From Marinobacter bohaiensis (GTDB lineage Bacteria; Pseudomonadota; Gammaproteobacteria; Pseudomonadales; Oleiphilaceae), in the NCBI RefSeq assembly GCF_003258515.1, contig NZ_QGEH01000008.1, positions 45,284-109,283 on the forward strand: a DNA stretch of 64,000 nt. The letters are read 5' to 3'. A model generated the notes under the pieces. The model saw nothing but the letters and a program-made list of their open reading frames with translations, was not told the origin of the DNA and ran no database searches. Shown here one piece after another: positions 8,851-16,907 of this stretch; within the stretch, counting starts at the first letter, position 1, and every line of letters starts with the position of its first letter. The position numbers were made by a program, and so were the translations under genes.

Positions 8851-9858
8851 ATGACCACGACGGACGCTTCCGCCCGTGCGCTGCAGCTGAACGACCAGGG
8901 CCAGCTGCGGCATTTCCTGACGATCGACGGCCTCGATCGCGACCTGCTGACCCAGATTCTCGACACCGCCGACTCCTTCATCGAAGTGGGCGAGCGGCGC
9001 ATCAAGAAAGTCCCGCTGCTGCGCGGCTGTACGGTGGTGAACCTGTTCTTCGAGTCCAGCACCCGCACCCGCAGCACCTTCGAGCTGGCGGCCAAGCGCC
9101 TGTCCGCCGACGTCCTCAACCTGGACATCAGCACCTCGGCCACGTCCAAGGGCGAGTCCCTGTCCGACACCCTGCTTAACCTGGAGGCCATGGCCAGCGA
9201 CATGTTCGTGGTGCGTCATTCCCGCAGCGGTGCGCCCCATTTCATTGCCGAGTCCGTGACCCCGGGCGTGGCCATCATCAACGCCGGCGACGGCCGCCAC
9301 GCCCACCCCACCCAGGCGATGCTGGACATGCTCACCATCCGCCAGCACAAGCAGCGCTTCGAGGGGCTCAAGGTGGCCATCGTGGGGGATATCCTGCACT
9401 CGCGGGTGGCCCGCTCACAGATCCAGGCGCTCAATATCCTGGGGGCCGACGAGGTGCGTCTGATCGCCCCCAGTACCCTGCTGCCCAGCGACGTGGAAAG
9501 CCTGGGCTGCCGGGTGGACCACAACATGCAGTCCGGCCTCAAGGACATCGACGTGATCATCATGCTGCGTCTGCAGCGGGAGCGGATGGAGGGCGCCTTG
9601 CTGCCCAGTGAGCGGGAATTCTACAAAGTGTACGGCCTCAATACCGACAAGCTGGCCTACGCCAAGCCGGACGCCATCGTTATGCACCCGGGCCCGATCA
9701 ACCGGGGCGTGGAGATCGAGTCGGCGGTCGCCGACGGGCCGCGTTCGGTGATCCTCAACCAGGTCACCAACGGCATCGCCATCCGCATGGCGGTGATGTC
9801 CATGGCCATGGGAGGACAGCGTGCCCAGAAAGGACAGGACGCGGAGGTGCGCTCATGA
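8851..9858 (+). CDS. pyrB: Aspartate carbamoyltransferase catalytic subunit
   Basis: A 335-residue ATCase. It condenses carbamoyl phosphate and aspartate to carbamoyl aspartate in pyrimidine biosynthesis. The carbamoyl-phosphate loop [11 protein letters not shown] is at about 68-78, the SATSKGES 80s-loop follows, and [13 protein letters not shown] and [14 protein letters not shown] are present. The N-terminal extension of about 15 residues and the pyrC' gene overlapping its end (ATGA, 9855-9858) fit the Pseudomonas-type dodecameric ATCase that needs an inactive DHOase-like partner. Confidence 0.97.
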   Translation: MTTTDASARALQLNDQGQLRHFLTIDGLDRDLLTQILDTADSFIEVGERRIKKVPLLRGCTVVNLFFESSTRTRSTFELAAKRLSADVLNLDISTSATSKGESLSDTLLNLEAMASDMFVVRHSRSGAPHFIAESVTPGVAIINAGDGRHAHPTQAMLDMLTIRQHKQRFEGLKVAIVGDILHSRVARSQIQALNILGADEVRLIAPSTLLPSDVESLGCRVDHNMQSGLKDIDVIIMLRLQRERMEGALLPSEREFYKVYGLNTDKLAYAKPDAIVMHPGPINRGVEIESAVADGPRSVILNQVTNGIAIRMAVMSMAMGGQRAQKGQDAEVRS

Positions 9859-11162
9859 GTCAGTCTGAATCCCTGCGCATCGCGAACGGCCGCCTGCTGG
9901 ATCCGCTGAGCGGGCAGGACAGCCGCCAGTCCCTGCTGATCCGCGACGACCGCATCGCCGCCATCGGCGCCGAGGCCGACGCTGCCCCGGCCGATCGCGT
10001 GCTGGACGCCGCCGGCGGGCTGATTACCCCGGGCTTCATTGATCTTTACTGCAACCTGCGCGAGCCGGGCAACGGCCAGAAAGGCTCCATCGCCAGCGAA
10101 ACCCATGCGGCGGCCCGTGGAGGGTACACCACCGTCTGCGCCGCACCGGATTCCTCGCCGGTCAACGACTCCAGCGCCATCGCCCACCTGATCCGTGACG
10201 TGGCGGAGCGCGATGCGCCCATCCGCGTGCTGCCGCTGGGCGCGGCCACCAAGGGGCTCAACGGCGAGCTGCTCAGCGACATGGTGGGTCTGACCCAGGC
10301 TGGCTGCGTGGCCCTGAGCAACGGCCCGGCGCCGCTGGCCAACGCGCGCATCCTGCGCCGCTGCATGGCCTACGCCCAGACTTTCGGCATCACCCTGATG
10401 CTGCAGCCCCAGAACGAGATGCTGGCGGCCGACGGCTTTGCCCACGACGGCCTGATCACCGCCCAGCTGGGGCTGCTGGGTATTCCCGAGGTGGCTGAAA
10501 CCACGGCGGTGATGGAAATGATCCTGCTGGCGGAGGAAACCGGGGTGCGGCTGCACCTGAGCCAGCTGTCCGCCGCGCGCAGCGTCGACATGGTGGCCCA
10601 GGCGCGCCAGCGCGGAGTGCCGGTGACCGCCGACGTGGCCATGCATCACCTGGTCTTCACCGAGCAGGCCCTGGCCGGCTTCGACAGCCGCTACCACGTG
10701 CAGCCGCCGCTGCGCTCGGAAGAGGACCGCCAGGGGCTGATTGAGGGCGTGCGCAGTGGCGCCATCAGCGCCATTGTCAGCCAGCACCAACCGCAGGACC
10801 CGGCCGCCAAGAACGCGCCGCTGGGGGACACGGAGCCTGGCCTGTCCAGCATCGAGAGCGTCCTGTCGCTGGGCCTGATGCTGGTGGAGCGCGGTGAGTT
10901 GGAACTGCAGTCGCTGATCCGCGCGCTGACCAGCGGTCCGGCCCAGGTGCTGGGTCGTCCGGCGCCGTCCCTGGCCAGCGGCGAACTGGCGGACCTGTGC
11001 TGGATCGATCCGGATGCCCGCTGGACGGCCACGCCGGAAACGCTGCGGTCGGTGGGCAAGCACGCGCCGCTGATGGACACGCCGCTACCGGGCCGGGTCA
11101 ACCGTGTCTGGATGGCGGGCCGGGAGGCCTACAGCCGCGAGCCGGGCTTTGGCGCCGGCTAA
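9855..11162 (+). CDS. PyrC', non-catalytic dihydroorotase-like ATCase partner
   Basis: A 435-residue amidohydrolase-fold protein of the class I DHOase family. The catalytic His-x-His after the first strand is missing: the usual DxHxHLREPG reads [10 protein letters not shown] here. The usual SDHxPH motif near the end reads SQHQPQ, so the catalytic Asp is gone too. This is the pattern known for Pseudomonas PyrC' (PyrX), which holds the ATCase dodecamer together without DHOase activity. An active PyrC must be elsewhere in the genome. It overlaps pyrB by 4 nt. Confidence 0.9.
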   Translation: MSQSESLRIANGRLLDPLSGQDSRQSLLIRDDRIAAIGAEADAAPADRVLDAAGGLITPGFIDLYCNLREPGNGQKGSIASETHAAARGGYTTVCAAPDSSPVNDSSAIAHLIRDVAERDAPIRVLPLGAATKGLNGELLSDMVGLTQAGCVALSNGPAPLANARILRRCMAYAQTFGITLMLQPQNEMLAADGFAHDGLITAQLGLLGIPEVAETTAVMEMILLAEETGVRLHLSQLSAARSVDMVAQARQRGVPVTADVAMHHLVFTEQALAGFDSRYHVQPPLRSEEDRQGLIEGVRSGAISAIVSQHQPQDPAAKNAPLGDTEPGLSSIESVLSLGLMLVERGELELQSLIRALTSGPAQVLGRPAPSLASGELADLCWIDPDARWTATPETLRSVGKHAPLMDTPLPGRVNRVWMAGREAYSREPGFGAG

Positions 11163-11197
11163 CGCGAGCGCCTGCTAAACTGATAACCGACAACAAA

Positions 11198-11216
11198 GGC
11201 CGGCGTTGGGCCGGCC
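11198..11216. other. Hairpin after pyrC'
   Basis: GGCCGGC (11198-11204) pairs with GCCGGCC (11210-11216) around a 5-nt loop. No T-run follows. It may slow transcription between the pyr genes and the next small gene. Confidence 0.45.
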
Positions 11217-11243
11217 GCACAATGTGACTGCCTGGAGATCGCT

Positions 11244-11564
11244 ATGGGATTCCTGTCTTTCCTGCTGTTGCTGGCCATCGTCTGGTTGCTGTGGACCATT
11301 TCCCGCAACTCCACCGACGCCCTGGACAAGCAAACGGCGATGCAGCATCAGTTGATCGCGCTGGAAAAGCGGATCGAAAGCCTGGTCGAGCAGCTGGCGG
11401 ACGACAAGAAAGCGAAAAGCACGTCGCCCAACCGTCGCAGCACGGCCACCAAGACCTCGACCGGAAAGAGCGGTACCGCGAAGAAAAGCGGAACCGGTTC
11501 AAAAAACAGCGCAAAAGCGGAAGCGGCCGACAAGCCGGCGGACAATTCGTCCCCCCAGTCCTGA
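11244..11564 (+). CDS. Small membrane-anchored protein with Lys/Ser/Thr-rich tail
   Basis: A 106-residue protein of unknown function. A transmembrane segment (FLSFLLLLAIVWLLWTIS, about 3-20) is followed by a short predicted coiled coil (ALEKRIESLVEQLADDKK) and a low-complexity tail rich in Lys, Ser, Thr, Ala and Gly. It has a good ribosome-binding site (CTGGAGATCGCT). It follows the pyr genes by 81 bp and may be co-transcribed. The tail could bind nucleic acid or the wall, but that is speculation. Confidence 0.75.
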   Translation: MGFLSFLLLLAIVWLLWTISRNSTDALDKQTAMQHQLIALEKRIESLVEQLADDKKAKSTSPNRRSTATKTSTGKSGTAKKSGTGSKNSAKAEAADKPADNSSPQS

Positions 11565-11684
11565 ACCGCCTTCCTGCGCCATCGGTGCGGCTATGGCCCG
11601 TCACCGTCCTGCTTGTGTGGCAGCAGTGCCCGTCATTCCCGGTCGCTGCTGCCAACGCCTCCCTCCGGATGCCCTCCTAGCCTG

Positions 11685-11699
11685 TTGATCAGCGATCAA
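11685..11699. promoter_or_regulatory. Dyad upstream of the solute-binding protein gene
   Basis: TTGATC-AGC-GATCAA is a perfect 6+6 dyad about 28 bp before the ATG at 11728. It could be a regulator site or a chance palindrome. The rest of 11565-11727 holds nothing I recognise. Confidence 0.3.
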
Positions 11700-11727
11700 T
11701 CACAACAACAAGCTGGAGTGTGCCTGC

Positions 11728-12753
11728 ATGTCCCGTCGACCCTGGTTGCGATGCCGCATGGGCGGTATCGCTCTGTTCCTGATGTTCCTGTTCGCCCGCG
11801 GTGTCCTGGCCGCCGACGGCGAGATAATCCAGCGCAGTTTCTGCGTGTTCGATCCGGTCGGCGCCAACGGCCCGCTGTTCGCGATCACCCAGACTTTCAA
11901 GCCGGTGGCCCTGCGCGAAGGAGTGGCGCTGGACCTGCGCGCCTATACCGATGAGAAGGTCGCCGCCGAGGACTTCAAGGCCGGGCAGTGCGACGCGGTG
12001 CTGCTGACCGGTACGCGCGCGCGGGAATTCAACAAGTTCACCGGCAGTCTGGAGGCGATGGGCGCGATTCCCGGCGAAGAGGAAATGCGCTTGCTGTTCA
12101 ACACCTTGAGCCAGCCCAAGGCCAAGCCCCTGCTGACCAACGAGCGCTACGAAGTGGCTGGCATCTTCCCCGGCGGGGCGGTCTACCTGTTCACCCGCGA
12201 TCGCCGCATCGACACCGTGGAAGAGCTGCAGGGCAAGAAAGTGGCAACCCTCGACTACGATACCGCGTCGCTCACCATGGTGCGCCACGTGGGCGCGTCG
12301 GTGGTGGGCGCCAACTCCGCCAGCTTCGCGGGCAAATTCAATAACGGCTCTGTGGACATCGCCTACGCGCCGGCGGTGGCCTACACGCCGCTGGAACTTT
12401 ACAAAGGTGTCCAGCCGGATGGCGGCGTGTTCCGGTACGCCGTGGCCTACATGAATTTCCAGGTCATCCTGCATCGTGACCGCTTCCCGGAAGACGCCGG
12501 CCAGATGGTGCGTGATGAGGCGGTCAAGCGGATCAACGAGGCCTACCAGATCATTGCCCAGGCGGAGGCGGAAATCCCCGAGGAGGCCTGGATGAACCCG
12601 CCGCAGGAGGACGTGGCCGAGTACGACGAAATGTTGCGCCAGGTGCGGCTGTCGCTGCTGGAGCAGGGGGTGTACGACGAGCGGGCCATTCGCCTGATGA
12701 AAGCGATTCGCTGCCGGGTGGATGGGGCGCGGGCGGAATGCGCGTCGAGCTGA
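11728..12753 (+). CDS. Periplasmic solute-binding protein, TRAP/AdeT-like
   Basis: A 341-residue exported protein. A signal peptide ends near FLFARGVLAADGE (about residue 30). The mature part reads like a TRAP DctP-type binding protein: RSFCVFDPVGANGP, KAGQCDAVLLTGTRAREFNKFTG, VEELQGKKVATLDYDTAS and a C-terminal helical segment. It looks closest to the group annotated as AdeT1/2-like putative solute-binding proteins. It probably delivers a ligand, identity unknown, to the large permease at 14499-16577; the TatT-like lipoprotein at 13394-14449 would be the third component. The minus-strand hup gene separates it from them. Confidence 0.75.
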   Translation: MSRRPWLRCRMGGIALFLMFLFARGVLAADGEIIQRSFCVFDPVGANGPLFAITQTFKPVALREGVALDLRAYTDEKVAAEDFKAGQCDAVLLTGTRAREFNKFTGSLEAMGAIPGEEEMRLLFNTLSQPKAKPLLTNERYEVAGIFPGGAVYLFTRDRRIDTVEELQGKKVATLDYDTASLTMVRHVGASVVGANSASFAGKFNNGSVDIAYAPAVAYTPLELYKGVQPDGGVFRYAVAYMNFQVILHRDRFPEDAGQMVRDEAVKRINEAYQIIAQAEAEIPEEAWMNPPQEDVAEYDEMLRQVRLSLLEQGVYDERAIRLMKAIRCRVDGARAECASS

Positions 12754-12770
12754 AGGGTGAATAGAGGAGC

Positions 12771-12796
12771 CGACCGGCGGCCCGGGCCGCCGGTCG
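12771..12796. terminator. 26-bp perfect palindrome between convergent genes
   Basis: CGACCGGCGGCCC at 12771-12783 is followed directly by its exact reverse complement to 12796. It lies between the stop codons of the convergent solute-binding protein and HU genes, so it probably ends or stabilises both transcripts. Neither side has a clear T-run. Confidence 0.5.
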
Positions 12797-12802
12797 CGGT
12801 GA

Positions 12803-13078
12803 TTACTTGGAAACGGCCTCTTTCAGGGCCTTGCCGGCTTTGAAACCGACGGTCTTGCTGGCGGCGATCTTCATGGTGGCGCCGGTTTGCGGGTTGCGGC
12901 CGGTGCGGGCCTCGCGCTTGCGCACGTTGAAGGTGCCAAAGCCAATCAGGGACACGTCGTCGCCCTTGGCGGTGGCGGCGGAAATCTGGTCGGTAAAGGC
13001 GGTGATGACTTCGCTGGCTTTTTCCTTGGTCAGGCCGGTCTGTTCGGCGATGGCACTGGCAAGTTCGGGTTTACGCAT
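12803..13078 (-). CDS. DNA-binding protein HU
   Basis: A 91-residue HU/IHF-family protein. It starts MRKPELASAIAEQTGLTKEK, carries GFGTFNVRKREARTGRNPQTG with the DNA-intercalating RNPQTG arm, and ends FKAGKALKEAVSK, as HU-beta-type proteins do. The ATG at 13078 has an AAGGAGAG ribosome-binding site; the longer in-frame reading to 13228 runs into the promoter. HU bends and compacts DNA as a dimer. Its placement, inverted inside the TRAP-like locus, is unusual. Confidence 0.94.
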   Translation of the reverse strand: MRKPELASAIAEQTGLTKEKASEVITAFTDQISAATAKGDDVSLIGFGTFNVRKREARTGRNPQTGATMKIAASKTVGFKAGKALKEAVSK

Positions 13079-13166
13079 GAATCTCTCCTTTCGTGGTGGA
13101 CTGGTGACACCGTCTTGTCGCGGTTTCACCGACTGCGGCCGGGGTTCCACCCGACCATAGGTTACA

Positions 13167-13194
13167 GGTATAGCGTGTCGCCGATGGCTGTCAA
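13167..13194 (-). promoter_or_regulatory. Sigma-70 promoter of the HU gene
   Basis: On the minus strand TTGACA (13194-13189), a 16-bp spacer and TATACC (13172-13167). The -35 is a perfect consensus. The leader to the ATG at 13078 would be about 80 nt. Confidence 0.65.
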
Positions 13195-13282
13195 TGACTG
13201 TCGGCGGGCCGGCAAGACCCGGGGTCATCGCTTTGAGGGCTTTGTCTCACTAATCCAGGGGCCACTCACGGATAATTCATCG

Positions 13283-13301
13283 CTGTAAACAAATGTTACA
13301 G
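13283..13301. promoter_or_regulatory. Dyad CTGTAA-N7-TTACAG upstream of the TatT-like gene
   Basis: A 6+6 inverted repeat at 13283-13301, about 92 bp before the ATG at 13394. It resembles a dimeric repressor site. Spacing does not fit the TyrR box exactly. The remainder of the 315-bp gap 13079-13393 holds the HU promoter and no further gene. Confidence 0.35.
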
Positions 13302-13393
13302 ACCGTGCCGTGGTCCGACGGATCAAGTCACAGATGAACCCAACAATAACAAAGGCGCTCCAGGCGCCGCAGGACAGAAGGTGACAGGCAGAT

Positions 13394-14449
13394 ATGACAA
13401 CCACAACACCATCCCGTTCCCGATTCTTCGAGGTTTTCAGGGCTATCCTGGCGACCGGCGGACTGATCGTGTCGCTGGCGGGCTGCGGCACCATGAACAA
13501 CATGCTTTATTCCACCACCGGCGATGTGATGCAGGGCTTTTCCAGGGAACACACCATGCCCTACCTGCTGCACACCGGCGACCTGGACATGGCCTGCTCC
13601 ATGAGCGAATCGGTCCAGCCGCTACTGATGTCATTCGGGCGGGTCACCGACGATCCCGATCAACTGGCGGTGATGCTCAACCTGCAGGCGGCGGGCTGCG
13701 CCGAGGACCGCGCCCGATCCGCCGAACTGGCCAGCATTGGCGCCCTGCGAGCGCGTCAGCCGGACCAGGCACAGGATGCCCAGATCCAGCAGAAGCGTTA
13801 CTACGCCCTGGCGGCGGAACGCTATTTCCAGGGCTGGAAGCACTTCAAGGCGCACTACGGCGAGCCGGGAACCGGCGAGTGTCCGGATTTCGACGAGGAC
13901 CTGGACGAGTTCATCTACCTGGCGGGTCTGCTGTCCGGCCTGCAGGCGCTGAATGCCGAAATCCAGTCCACCGTGCCGGTGGGTGTGCCGCGTAACGTCG
14001 GATCCGTGGTGGCGCGGGCGTCCGGCTGCCTGGACAACGACAAGTGGTGGGGCGCGCCCATGGCCCTGCGGGCCACGGTCTGGGCGATGATTCCGGGCAC
14101 CGAACCCCAGGGCGAGAACGCCTTTGAGCGGCTGGCGGCCTCCGACGCCATCGGCGAGGCGGATGCGGTGCGCATCAGCCACGTCTTCCACGCCCTCGCC
14201 GCCTGGAACCAGGGCGACATGGCCCAGGTGAGGGCGGTCATCAGGCGCCACGCGGAAGCCATCAACAGCCAGCCGGCGGATCCCGAGTGGGTGCTGGTGG
14301 ACCGCATCGCCACCCGCAACATCCTGGCGCTGTCGGACAAGCTGTGGATGGAGAACACCGGCCACCGCACGCCCGTCGGCGGTCTGGGCACCTTCTGGAA
14401 CGATCCGGCGCCGACTGGCGAGGTGATGGAGCTGGACTCGCTGCTGTGA
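13394..14449 (+). CDS. TatT-like TRAP transporter T-component lipoprotein
   Basis: A 351-residue predicted lipoprotein. A hydrophobic signal ends in the lipobox SLAGC with Cys31. The rest is helical and TPR-like, with pairs such as LHTGDLDMACSMSESVQPLL and FIYLAGLLSGLQALNAEI, resembling the TatT family known from Treponema (a lipoprotein that partners a TRAP binding protein). It lies 49 bp before the large permease and one inverted gene away from the binding protein. Assignment rests on my reading of the sequence and context. A generic helical lipoprotein is the alternative. Confidence 0.6.
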   Translation: MTTTTPSRSRFFEVFRAILATGGLIVSLAGCGTMNNMLYSTTGDVMQGFSREHTMPYLLHTGDLDMACSMSESVQPLLMSFGRVTDDPDQLAVMLNLQAAGCAEDRARSAELASIGALRARQPDQAQDAQIQQKRYYALAAERYFQGWKHFKAHYGEPGTGECPDFDEDLDEFIYLAGLLSGLQALNAEIQSTVPVGVPRNVGSVVARASGCLDNDKWWGAPMALRATVWAMIPGTEPQGENAFERLAASDAIGEADAVRISHVFHALAAWNQGDMAQVRAVIRRHAEAINSQPADPEWVLVDRIATRNILALSDKLWMENTGHRTPVGGLGTFWNDPAPTGEVMELDSLL

Positions 14450-14498
14450 ACGCGGCGGTCGCCCGCCAGCCATTCACGCCTCACAGGGACGATCCGCC

Positions 14499-16577
14499 AT
14501 GCCGGTAACCGTGCTCAGCCAATCCGTGCCCTCGCGCAGCGGGCTGGAGTGGTTCTCCTCGCTGCCCGCCTGCCTGCTGCTCCTGCTGGTGGTGCTGTTT
14601 TCCACCAGCAGCGATATCCACAACCAGATGCTGCGCTTCGGCGAGCAGACCTGGAACGGCTATTACAAGCTGCGCACCGATCCGGTCGCCCCGCAGTGCA
14701 ACCCGGCCCGGGACGTCGAGGCGGCGGTGGCGCGCAAGCTGGCGGAATCGCGCCAGGCCCAGGATGACCCGGTGATGGGCCTGCTCGGCGAGCAGGCGGT
14801 TGATCCGGCGGATGTCCGCGCGGCGGTGGAGAATGCCGTCGCCCTGTGTCGGGCGAAGCACGCCGAATTCGCCAGCCTCCAGGGCCAGCTCACACCGGCC
14901 CTGGAGGCCTATCGGGCCGTTGAGCGGGCGGTGGCCGACCTGATAGCCCTGGGTCTCACCTCCCAGCGTTACATCCTGGTGGTGCTGGTGATGCTCTGTG
15001 CGGCTACGGCCACGTTGACCCGCCACCACATCGCCATGCGCGCCATCGAGACGCGGCGGGACTACCGCGTCTCCTATGGCCTGCAAACCCTCGCCAACCT
15101 GATGCTGCTGGGTTCCAGCGTGCTGTTCCGCCAGACTTCCCATGACGCCGCGGCCATCAGCCTGGAGCGGGAGATCCTGCACGATCTGTGGATTGTCGGC
15201 TTCGCCGCGCTCAGTCTGGCCAGCGCCTATCGGCTGTGGCGCGTGCCGGATGATCTGGCACCGGGCGGCGACTGGTTCAAGGCCGGGCTGGCGGTGCCGT
15301 TGTACACCGGCATGTGCCTGGTCTCGGGCACCTACTTTGCGCTGCAGGGCCACGCCGCCGGTATTGGCGTCTACCTGGACAAGATGATGGAGCTGGCCGA
15401 CATGTTCCTCAACGTGGCGCTCTACGTCTGGGTCGGCATGATGCTCAAGCAGACGCGGCTGGCGACCCTGGTTTTCAACGTGTTCCGGCCCTGGCGGCTG
15501 CCGCCGGAAATGCTGGCGGTGGTGGCAGTGATCGTGGCGGCGGTGCCGACGGCCTACACCGGCGCGTCGGGGATCTTCGTGATCGCGGCAGGCGCGGTCA
15601 TCTACTCCGAGCTGCGCGCGGCCGGCGCCCGTCGGCACCTGGCGCTGGCGGCGACGGCCATGTCCGGTTCCATGGGGGTGGTGCTGCGGCCCTGCCTGCT
15701 GGTGGTGGTGATCGCTTACCTGAACCGGGAAGTGACCACCGATGACCTGTTTGGCTGGGGTGTCTGGGTGTTCATGCTCACCGCGGTACTCTTCCTTGTC
15801 GTGTCGCTGAGCGTGAATCGCCAGAGTCGTTTCCAACTGGCGCCTGTTTCGGAAGCCGGGCCGGCCATGATGCGGGCGCTGGTTCCCCTGGCCCCCTACG
15901 CATGGGTGACGGCCGCGGTGGTCCTGGGCTACCGCTGGCTGCTGGATGTGGACATGGATGAGTTCTCCGCCCCCCGTATCCTGCCGGTGATTATGCTGGC
16001 GCTCCTGGTCTACGAACACCTGTCACCGGGGCGCTCGGAAACGCGCAATGGAACGCGTCTCAACCGGCCGGGGATCGAGCGCTGCGTGCGCGGCGCTACC
16101 AACGACACCACCTCGGAAATTGGCGCGCTGTTGCTGTTGCTGGGATTGTCGGTGAGCATCGGCGGGGTGATCGAGCGGGCGGAAATCATGCAGATGCTGC
16201 CCCAAGCGTTTGCCTCGCCCTGGACGGCAATGATCTTGATGGTGGGGGTGCTGGTGATTCTGGGCATGATCATGGACGCCTTTGGCGCGGTCATCCTGGT
16301 CAGCGCCACGGTGGCGACCATGGCCTACGCCAGCGGCATCGATCCGATCCACTTCTGGATGACCACGCTGGTGGCCTTCGAGCTGGGTTACCTGAGCCCG
16401 CCGGTGGCGCTGAACCATCTGCTGACGCGCCAGGTGGTGGGCGAAGCGGAAGTCTCGGCGGCTATGGCCCAGACCGGCACCTTCTACCAGCGCCATGAGC
16501 GGATCATCATGCCTTTGATTGTCATGGGCATTGCGTTGCTGTTGGTGGCATTTGTGCCGTTGGCTTTTTATGCGTGA
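14499..16577 (+). CDS. TRAP transporter large permease (DctM-like) with N-terminal extension
   Basis: A 692-residue polytopic inner-membrane protein. The C-terminal ~400 residues look like DctM: VAAVPTAYTGASGIFVIAAG, LGMIMDAFGAVILVSATV and GIDPIHFWMTTLVAFELGYL followed by SPPVALNHLL. The N-terminal ~270 residues hold a first membrane segment (about 18-38), a soluble helical stretch (about 45-150) and several more segments, and probably replace a separate small DctQ subunit. TRAP transporters import organic acids or similar solutes using ion gradients. Substrate unknown. Adjacent to the TatT-like lipoprotein and probably in one unit with it. Confidence 0.8.
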   Translation: MPVTVLSQSVPSRSGLEWFSSLPACLLLLLVVLFSTSSDIHNQMLRFGEQTWNGYYKLRTDPVAPQCNPARDVEAAVARKLAESRQAQDDPVMGLLGEQAVDPADVRAAVENAVALCRAKHAEFASLQGQLTPALEAYRAVERAVADLIALGLTSQRYILVVLVMLCAATATLTRHHIAMRAIETRRDYRVSYGLQTLANLMLLGSSVLFRQTSHDAAAISLEREILHDLWIVGFAALSLASAYRLWRVPDDLAPGGDWFKAGLAVPLYTGMCLVSGTYFALQGHAAGIGVYLDKMMELADMFLNVALYVWVGMMLKQTRLATLVFNVFRPWRLPPEMLAVVAVIVAAVPTAYTGASGIFVIAAGAVIYSELRAAGARRHLALAATAMSGSMGVVLRPCLLVVVIAYLNREVTTDDLFGWGVWVFMLTAVLFLVVSLSVNRQSRFQLAPVSEAGPAMMRALVPLAPYAWVTAAVVLGYRWLLDVDMDEFSAPRILPVIMLALLVYEHLSPGRSETRNGTRLNRPGIERCVRGATNDTTSEIGALLLLLGLSVSIGGVIERAEIMQMLPQAFASPWTAMILMVGVLVILGMIMDAFGAVILVSATVATMAYASGIDPIHFWMTTLVAFELGYLSPPVALNHLLTRQVVGEAEVSAAMAQTGTFYQRHERIIMPLIVMGIALLLVAFVPLAFYA

Positions 16578-16738
16578 TGAGATTCTTTGCGAAGGGTGAA
16601 TCTCAGATAGCCCCACTTTCAGAGTGTGCTCTACAGGTTGCGGTTAAAAGCCTCTCCCGCCAGGGGAGAGGGAGCTGGCCTGTGCAAACCGGCAACATAG
16701 GTAACACCTCAAACCGGGGGCGTGGGTGATACGCTTCC

Positions 16739-16840
16739 TAGGTTGGCGCTGGCGCAGGAAGCCCAACAGGGCGCGGCAATAGGCTGATATCCCGTTCTCG
16801 CCTGATCGTTTGCTGGGCTTCCTGCGTTAGCCCAACCTAC
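16739..16840. repeat. Imperfect inverted repeat, REP/MITE-like
   Basis: The left arm begins TAGGTTGGCGCTGGCGCAGG (16739-16758) and continues through AAGCCCAACAG to 16769. The right arm CTGGGCTTCCTGCG...CCCAACCTA (16813-16839) is its near reverse complement, with a few mismatches and gaps. Arms of about 30 bp surround a 43-bp centre. No coding content. It looks like a dispersed palindromic repeat rather than an insertion sequence. Confidence 0.65.
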
Positions 16841-16862
16841 CTGTTTTCTATCATCCGGGCAC

Positions 16863-16890
16863 AAAAAAGGCGCCCATCGGGCGCCTTTCT
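16863..16890 (-). terminator. Intrinsic terminator of pckA
   Basis: AAAGGCGCCC (16866-16875), loop ATC, GGGCGCCTTT (16879-16888). On the minus strand the stem is followed by six T residues (16868-16863). It lies 18 bp beyond the pckA stop codon and could also act on the plus strand. Confidence 0.9.
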
Positions 16891-16907
16891 CAAACAACCG
16901 TTCCGGA

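Larger units (their letters stand above)
16578..16907. other. Intergenic region after the permease, with repeat elements
   Basis: 330 bp without a gene. It holds a hairpin of CCTCTCCC (16651-16658) with GGGAGAGG (16664-16671), which looks like a dispersed GC-rich repeat and may end the permease transcript, a long imperfect inverted repeat (16739-16840) and the pckA terminator (16863-16890). Confidence 0.7.

Noticed and set aside
13284..13300. TyrR box upstream of the TatT-like gene
   Set aside because: TGTAA/TTACA arms are present but spacing is one base off the TGTAAA-N6-TTTACA consensus.
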